A stretch of 64,000 nt of DNA from Pyricularia pennisetigena (Eukaryota > Ascomycota > Sordariomycetes > Magnaporthales > Pyriculariaceae): the NCBI RefSeq assembly GCF_004337985.1, contig NC_043743.1:1941882-2005881 (forward strand), in the 5' to 3' direction. Of the stretch, positions 57,731 through 64,000 are shown in pieces. The notes beneath the pieces were generated by a model. That model worked only from the letters and a program-made list of their open reading frames with translations. It was not told the origin of the DNA and ran no database searches. Numbering within the stretch: the first letter of the stretch is position 1; each line of letters begins with the position of its first letter. Position numbers and translations under genes: made by a program.

Positions 57731-60411
57731 GAAATTAGTTTAGCAAAAACAAAAATTGTAACAATAGTTACAAAAATAGGGGTGAAATTGTAACAATAAT
57801 TACAAAAATAGGGGCAGGATTATAATAGTAGTTACAAAAATAGGGGCAAAATTGTAACGACAGTTACAATTATTAGGGATAATATATATATAATTTACCA
57901 ATTAGTTAATAGGGTAACTAATAGCGACTAAAAGGAATATTAAATATATCCCAATTAAATTAAAAGTATTTGCTTTTAATTTTCTTATATTTGAAACCGA
58001 TTTTGTTGTCGGTATTTAGACCGTCGATAGGTAAAATATTTTAAAAAAAACGCAATTTTTTTATAATAGTTTAAATCGCGTCCGAATTAAAGAAATAACC
58101 AGTCCAGGGATAATTTTTAATTAAAATAGAAAATTGCGCATAATATGCCAAAAAAACCGTTAAAATTTTTTCGCGGGCGTCCTCGAAAGTTTCCTTTTTT
58201 GCGCGGTCCATATTAGCAAATCGATCGGCGATGGTGGATTGGGTTTGCATAAAATTGAGGAAATTATTTTATTAGTTATCGCCAAAAAATTTGGGATAAA
58301 ATTCGGTAATTTTTGTTTTGGGTTTCGTAAAAATGGGACGATGGAACCGCCCCTCGTCGTACAAATTGTTAAAAATACCTTTAAATATTAATAAATCCAA
58401 TAAATGCATTTGAATTTAATTTGCACGCTTTTTTTTCTTTTTTAACCGTCCGACCTCAATGGGTTTAAAACGGGACCAAATATCGACAACAAATATTATT
58501 ATCGTCCTGTTATAACAGGCGCGGTTAAAACCAAATAAATTGGCGACGTCGATGGTTTGGTCGGTTCGCGAACGGGTAACCAAACGATGCTAAAATTGTA
58601 TTAAATATAAATTATTTAAAGCGATAACGTTGTCGGCGATGGTTGTATAATCGGTTATAATAAACAGGGTGGAAGATTGTTCGATATTAAATTTAAAAAA
58701 GTTGCGGCAATTTCTACCAAAATCGTTAAAACCTTTTTTATTTCTAATAACGATTTTTCCCTGCCGGCGAAAAATAAAATAAAAAAAATGGTAGCAAACC
58801 CTAAACCAATCGTCGATATAATAACCGCTATATATATATGGTCCAAAATTAGCGGTTTTAAACTTTAAATCGCCGTTTTTAAGGTTAAATCCGGTAATTA
58901 TTATCCGCAAATAAATTAACATCGTGGCGAGGATTGTGGAAATTATAACCGGTTTAAATTTGTTTGCGAATATTTTTAACCCGGGGAGGTTAATATCGCT
59001 TTGGCGGATAAAAAAGGGGATAAAAAGTAGGCGACGCCGATTTACCAAATTATCGAAAATGGGTTTGGTACCCCTATCGTTAAATATATTCGGTACGGAG
59101 GCCAAAATCTTTTACCAAACGGGTATTTTGTTATTTTTAATTTGTTTGCCGGGATTACCTGTTTTAAAATAAATTAAAAAGCCGAATACGTCGGCGATTG
59201 AAAATAAATTAATTAACAATTAAAATTGTGCCCGTTATCCCAAAATATATAAAAGGGTGAAAACCAGATTGTAATAACTGTTATATTATAGCAGTAATTA
59301 TTTGGTATTACCGCAAAAAATTGTAATAGCTATTATAATATAGTAAATAGCAGGATATATTAATGCAGGAATTGTAACAATTGTCGCAATTTAATAAAAA
59401 AAAATATTAACCTGTTATATTAATATATTGTGCCAAAGCATTTGTCGTTTCGTAGCCAAATACGACTATTATTTCGTTTATATTCGACGAATTATTGTTA
59501 AAATGGTATGTTAAAATCTGGTTATTAACGCGTGTTTTTACTGCGGCGACGCCAGCAGCGGATTAAAAGCGTTTAAGGGTTTGGGCGATTAAAGTTTCGT
59601 TCGTATTGCGGAAAATGTTATTTCCGCGACCGAACCAGGCGGGCGGGTTGGTATTATTATTAATTTTAAGGCAATTAATATAACCTAAATGGGGTATAAT
59701 GCGAATTATTTTAGCAATATTCGTATTCCCTACCCTGCGCCAAATTGTAATAATTATCGCCAATACGGATTGGTTTTTACCCAATTAAAAATCTTTCCAT
59801 AACGGGACGGGCAGGCGATCCAGGAAATCCGTATTTTTATACGATGGGAAATAATATTCGGGTTATACGAAATTTATTAATCCATTATTTGGCGTCGAAT
59901 TAGGTTTAGGTTGCGTCCGCGATACCGAAATAAGGTTGGTTTTAATTGGCCGAACGGTGGTGGTTTTATATATACGGGGTACGGGCGGCCTATTTAATGG
60001 CGCGGGTGCCGGGTTAATAATAATTTCCGGTTATAATACAAAGGGCCGGTTTTTAAAGTTTTTTGGTAGCGGGGATAATGCGTTAGTAAATAGTTTAAAA
60101 AATATTAAAAAAGTTTGCAATTGGCGGTTATCCAAATCCGGGGCAGGTTCGTTATAATTATCGTCCATATTAATATTATTATCGCCTTTATTGGCGGACG
60201 CGGGGGTAAATTGGTTATCGTTTTCGCCTATATAAATATCGTCGTTATTATAATCGACGGGGGCGGGGGTAAATTCGTTATCGCCGGCGTCCATATCGGT
60301 ATTATTTCCATTTTTATCGACGGGGGCGGGGGTAAATTTATTATCGCCGGAATCCATATTAACATTATTTTAATTATTATTATTATTATTAGGAATAGGG
60401 GGAAAATTTAG
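57731..60411 (-). pseudogene. Probable N-terminal half of the SNF2 gene or a separate gene
   Basis: Minus-strand open pieces: 60031-60357 has a repeated acidic unit (FTPAPVDKNGNNTDMDAGDN, about 20 residues, three to four times); 59563-59784; and 58590-59105 (171 codons: ADVPNIFN-like start, RRRLLFIPFFIRQSDINLPG). No known domain recognised. Their orientation and spacing fit a long N-terminal extension of the SNF2 protein, but stops and palindromic inserts (59269-59389) prevent joining them. The antisense frames 58677-58868, 58924-59172 and 60115-60411 are shadows. Confidence 0.4.
57756..57869. repeat. Tandem 32-bp repeat carrying an 18-bp palindrome, four units
   Basis: Units at 57756, 57788, 57820 and 57852 are spaced exactly 32 bp apart. 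Each contains the palindrome TTGTAACNATNGTTACAA (unit 3 with TTATAA) followed by AAATAGGGGCAAA or a close variant. The same palindrome recurs singly elsewhere from 55717 to about 61205. Confidence 0.85.
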
Positions 60412-61754
60412 GGGAATTCCGGTTATATCCGAATAATTTTGTAATGTAAAACGGTTTAACCGAACAAAATTTAATTCCAAAACAATTGCAGTGTCCGCGT
60501 CGTAATTTTCCAAATTTTTAAAATATTGGTTTATTTTTTTTATCCGCGTTCCTTTTTATAGTATAATTATTAAATTGGTAAATAATTTAATATTATTGGG
60601 TATGTGTCCCAACGTAAATTTGGTGGTGGTTTGGGCGGAGGTTTTGCCTTTTTGGCGTTTTTTGGGAGTTATGGTGACAAAGGAACGTAATTGTAACAAT
60701 TATTACGGTTTTTGGCGAATTAAAGCAATTATTGTAATTATTATCACAATAAGGTTAGTTAATCTACCCCGGATTTAACCGGGTGGGGGGTATTTTTGCG
60801 ATATAAGGGCGTTAATTATAATTTACCCTCGTTACGATTGGGTTAATACCTGCTTGGGTGGGTAAAATATAAATAGTTTTATCCAATTAAAAATGTTTTA
60901 ATTAAATTTCCTAACGAATGTGTTTGCAATATTTGCTAAAACAATTTTGCGATTATAACAATTATTACGTTTATTAATTAAAAATTAAACGCTGGTTTAA
61001 TCGTTACAATTTTTTATTAATCGTTACAAAAAGAATTTGGCGGTTAGGAAAAAGGTTTTTATTGTAAAAAAAAAAAAAAAAAAGTTAATAAAAATAAAAA
61101 AGGAGGTATTTATAATTGGGTTTACGTATGGGGTTTTCTGCTAATAAAATAAAATTAAAATGGAAACGCCAAAATTTCCGGAATTTAACCGTAACAGTTA
61201 TTACAATTCGCAATATCGAACTTTTTTATTTTTAATCGGGGCGCCGTTACGCCGTGCCAATTTATATATAATCCAGGTTTTTAATTTACGTAACAATTAT
61301 TATTATCCAGCATTTGGTCGTTTTATTTAGGCCGTTAATTGGGGATTTTGGTATTTAACAATTATATATTTTGCGTTATTTAATCCTCCCCCCCTGGTTA
61401 ATCCAATTCGGCGTCGCTTTTTTTGTCGTTCGACCCTTTTGTAATCCAGGGTACGTTATTTAATTTAATTAAAATTTAACTTTATTCGCCCTTTAATTTT
61501 TGGGTTATAAATTTATAAACGTTCCTATATTGGATATTTTTGCAACCGTTAACGTTAACCAATATTTTAACCTATAATTATAATACCGTTTAATTCGTTC
61601 GTCGGCATTTATTAATTTGTTTTCCCGAATAATTGTTAATTATATCCATCGTTTTTTAAGGTGCTACCGTGTTTTAATTCCGCCGCCTTTTTTTTTATTA
61701 TTTATGCAAATAGGAAGCGTAATTTCGTATCCCATTTTCGTATATTATTAGGAA
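60412..61754. other. Spacer and damaged coding sequence between the two helicase genes
   Basis: Contains several TTGTAAC-type palindromes (60691, 60732, 60953), a 16-17 base poly(A) run at about 61066-61083, and an unresolved forward frame from ATG 61161 (METPKFPEFNRNSYYNSQYR..) that stays open for about 56 codons. No domain recognised. It probably includes the 3' end of the RecQ gene. Confidence 0.4.
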
Positions 61755-63665
61755 TTAAGCAACGAAATAATCGCTATATTGTTTAAACCATTTAATTAAT
61801 TGTAAATTTGGAACATTTTCCAGCAAATCGTTTTTCGTCCATTTCCGGTTATAGGAATGGACGAATTTTTTAACGATATTAAAAATTATTAATTTGGGTA
61901 ACATTAATTGGGATAGTAGGTCGTATAACCGCCGCGGGTTTGGGTAAAGGATAATTATTGCAAAATAAATACCCCATTTATCCAATTGTTTAAACATATA
62001 ACCTTTTTTGGAATTTTTCCTGGGTATTTTAATTGGCTGTTTTTTGGGGGGTAATGCGGGTAAAATTCCAATTTAGTGGACGTAGGCGTTGCAATAGTTT
62101 TTAAATTGGTTTATTGTAAAAAATGGATTCGTTTCCTATATAAAATTTAATATAATTCGTCGAAAACATTTAACGTTGGCGAAGATTTGTATATTTAGCG
62201 CCTCCTTTTTTAATTTTTTCCTATTTATTATTTTTTATTGCGTCCAATGGGGCGGAACGCGTGGTTTAAATATATTTAAAAAGCCGGTTTGTGGTAATTC
62301 CGACGTTTTTGCCCGGTTATTGTCGTTTAAATTAGATTTAGCGACACGTAAAAGGCTAATAGGGAATAACCGCGTTTGTAAATACGTTAAAAAGTTTAAA
62401 TGGGTAATTTGTAAATTTTTAACGTTTTTTCGTAATATTACGGGTTATTTAGTTAATTTAATTAATAATTTTGGCTTAATTGGTTTGTATTTAACGATGG
62501 ACCCCTGCGTATCGAAATACCAATAAAGCGTAAAAAAATATGCGGTTTTTTTACGGTTGGGCCCGCGTGCGGTTCGTCCAAACTTTTACCACAAATTTGC
62601 GGGGTCGTTTAATATTAACGCGCCGTATTGCATTATACGTTTTATATTAGGTATATTTATACCTATACCCAAAAATAAAATGGAAAATATAATACGAATT
62701 TTAAAATCCGGTTTGGAAAATTTTACGTAAATTTTAATTTTGTCGATTTTAAATGTAAATGCATTGTACCGGATAATTATATCGGTTGCGTTTCGTTTAA
62801 TAAATTTCCTAAATACGAGGTTTTTTATTAGGAATTGGCGTGTTTGGATAATGCGGTTCCTGGCGTTTATATATATAATAGTTTTAAAAATACGGGTGGC
62901 GGATAATGGTATAATATTCCCTATTAGGAATAAAAAACGCCGGTAATCGTTAATAAGGGTTTTGCGTTCCAAATACTGTATTATAATCGTAATTTCGGGT
63001 CGGTCGAAAGGCGTTTTAACGAAACGCATTATCCTTTTATAATACAATTGGTCGAAAACGTAGGTTTTAATTTTTATTGTAAAAATTGCGGTGCACCCGA
63101 ATATAAATACGTTTGTTGGTATAATTACCCGGACTAAACGCAGCATGGAAAACGATTCCCTAAAATCCTTTTATTGTAAAATTATGTGAAATTTATTAAT
63201 AATAAATAAAACGATACGTTGGTGGAATATAGGGTTTCGAAAAAGTTTAAAAAATCGGTAATTGGTGGTTTATTCCGGGTTTAAAAAAATGTGCGTATAT
63301 TTATAAGCGGTTTACGGGTTCCAAAAAAGGTTATATTAAATAAAATTAGTTTTGGTAATAAAAACCGTATATTTATATTTACGTTTAAAATAAATTAGTC
63401 GATTAATTTGGGGTTCGCGGCGGGATAACGTTATATATTGCGTAATTGTTTTTGCTTTAATTTGTTTAATGGGATTATTTGGATAATAATAGTATTATTG
63501 CGAATTACCGAAATAGTTTGCAATATTATATTTTTCCCGTACCCGGTTTTTGCCAGCAAAATAATATTTTTTATATTATATAAAACCCGGTGTATATATT
63601 GCATTTGGTTATAATATGGGATTCGTGTAGGAGTATTGGGGGGTTTGTGGAGGTTTAAAAGCTAT
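61755..63665 (-). pseudogene. RecQ-like helicase, RIP-damaged
   Basis: Minus strand. The N-terminal motif is PYYNQMQYIHRVLYNIKNII, then LLAKTGYGKNIILQ (Walker A, TGxGK, 63540-63590). 62586-63146 gives FDRPEITIIIQYLERKT, FKTIIYINARNRIIQTRQF, RIIFSILFLGIGINIPNIKR and MQYGALILNDPANLW, the RecQ motif IV-VI region (typically RILFATxALGMGVDIPxIxxVxQ). The tail (61755-61997: FKQLDKWGIYFAIIILYPNP) matches nothing I know. This resembles the RecQ-type helicases found near fungal chromosome ends. It unwinds DNA if intact; here stops interrupt it. Very long for a RecQ core, so extra domains are likely. Confidence 0.7.
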
Positions 63666-64000
63666 GTAACAATTGAGGAAACGAATTTATATTATAGGTT
63701 TAAATTACCAAAAGTTTTGGTTTTAGCGTATAATTCCGGAAAAATATATACGTCGGAGGAGGTATTTACCGCCGCGTATGCGAAATTGGGACCGCGAAAA
63801 ATTGCGTCGATTTGGTGGGAAAGCGAAATATATATGGGCGTGTTTCCGGATATTATATATATGTAATTTAATACAAATATATAAAAATTTGCGGAAATAA
63901 TGGTTTTTTTTAATGGGTGGATGTATAGCGTATTATATAATATATATTTTATACGGATTGTAAAATTAGTGGTTTTGCGTTATTTATATTAAAATTTATA
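63636..64000 (+). pseudogene. Partial gene running off the right edge, divergent from the RecQ gene
   Basis: Open forward frame 63636-63866 (nominal TTG start): YRFKLPKVLVLAYNSGKIYT, SEEVFTAAYAKLGPRKIASI, WWESEIYMGVFPDIIYM. After a stop it continues FFNGWMYSVLYNIYFIRIVK to the edge. The latter part matches the minus-strand fragment at 38746-39087. It shares the region with the RecQ N-terminus on the other strand, so one start is misplaced or the genes overlap. Family not recognised. Confidence 0.45.

Noticed and set aside
57756..57869. CRISPR array
   Set aside because: Exact 32-bp periodicity, but the units are tandem with no unique spacers, and the sequence is eukaryotic; treated as tandem palindromic repeat.

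Overview
The window looks like an AT-rich, repeat-dense block from a filamentous ascomycete (Pezizomycotina) that has, or had, repeat-induced point mutation (RIP). Most of it is nested transposons. The copies carry many C-to-T and G-to-A changes, with TAA/TAG stops where Gln or Trp codons are expected. Two short genes stand out as unmutated islands, both encoding small secreted cysteine-containing proteins (5786-6163 and 38097-38483). This resembles the 'AT-isochore with effector-like gene' architecture of plant-associated fungi. The species cannot be named from the sequence.

Five repeat families explain most of the window. (1) A Ty3/Gypsy chromovirus has TGTTACGAC.. LTRs and fragments at 1-838, 8237-9273, 18240-18902, 22634-24033 and 25880-26133. 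(2) Copia-A is a young, Asn-rich Ty1/copia element on the minus strand with 659-bp LTRs (9274-18220 region and 40506-50835). (3) Copia-B is an older, RIP-damaged Ty1/copia element, complete at 28233-35966 with identical-length 561-bp LTRs and a 5-bp target duplication, plus several partial LTRs. (4) 'Element A' is a non-coding DNA transposon of about 1.85 kb with TAGTCTCAG..CTGAGACTA ends and 9-bp target duplications, present about 12 times (E1-E12) and often nested in itself. (5) A helicase-bearing block at 51-64 kb encodes a DUF6589-like protein (+), an SNF2-type helicase (-) and a RecQ-like helicase (-), all decayed. A fragment of the same family lies at 38.75-39.09 kb.

Layout: 1-5.4 kb holds Gypsy, Copia-B and element A remnants. 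Secreted protein 1 is at 5.4-6.2 kb. Element A and Copia-B LTR scraps fill 6.2-8.2 kb, and Gypsy 5' LTR plus gag 8.2-9.3 kb. Copia-A and element A follow at 9.3-18.2 kb, with a single N at 16050 and a 2.17-kb duplication across it. Gypsy integrase to 3' LTR, interrupted by E1/E2, occupies 18.2-24 kb. A four-level nest (Gypsy > E4 > E3 > Copia-B) occupies 24-37.5 kb. Unmutated host-like DNA with secreted protein 2 is at 37.5-38.5 kb. Mixed remnants and a 120-bp tandem repeat fill 38.5-40.5 kb. Copia-A at 40.5-50.8 kb has a second N at 46161 and a 4.56-kb near-duplication. The helicase block fills 51-64 kb.

No ordinary housekeeping gene is visible. The two secreted-protein genes are the only host-type genes. 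Both encode a C-x3-C-x18/19-C-x3/4-C hairpin pattern, and both have an element A terminus 8 or 19 bp past the stop codon. Assignments are by eye from motifs; no database was searched.
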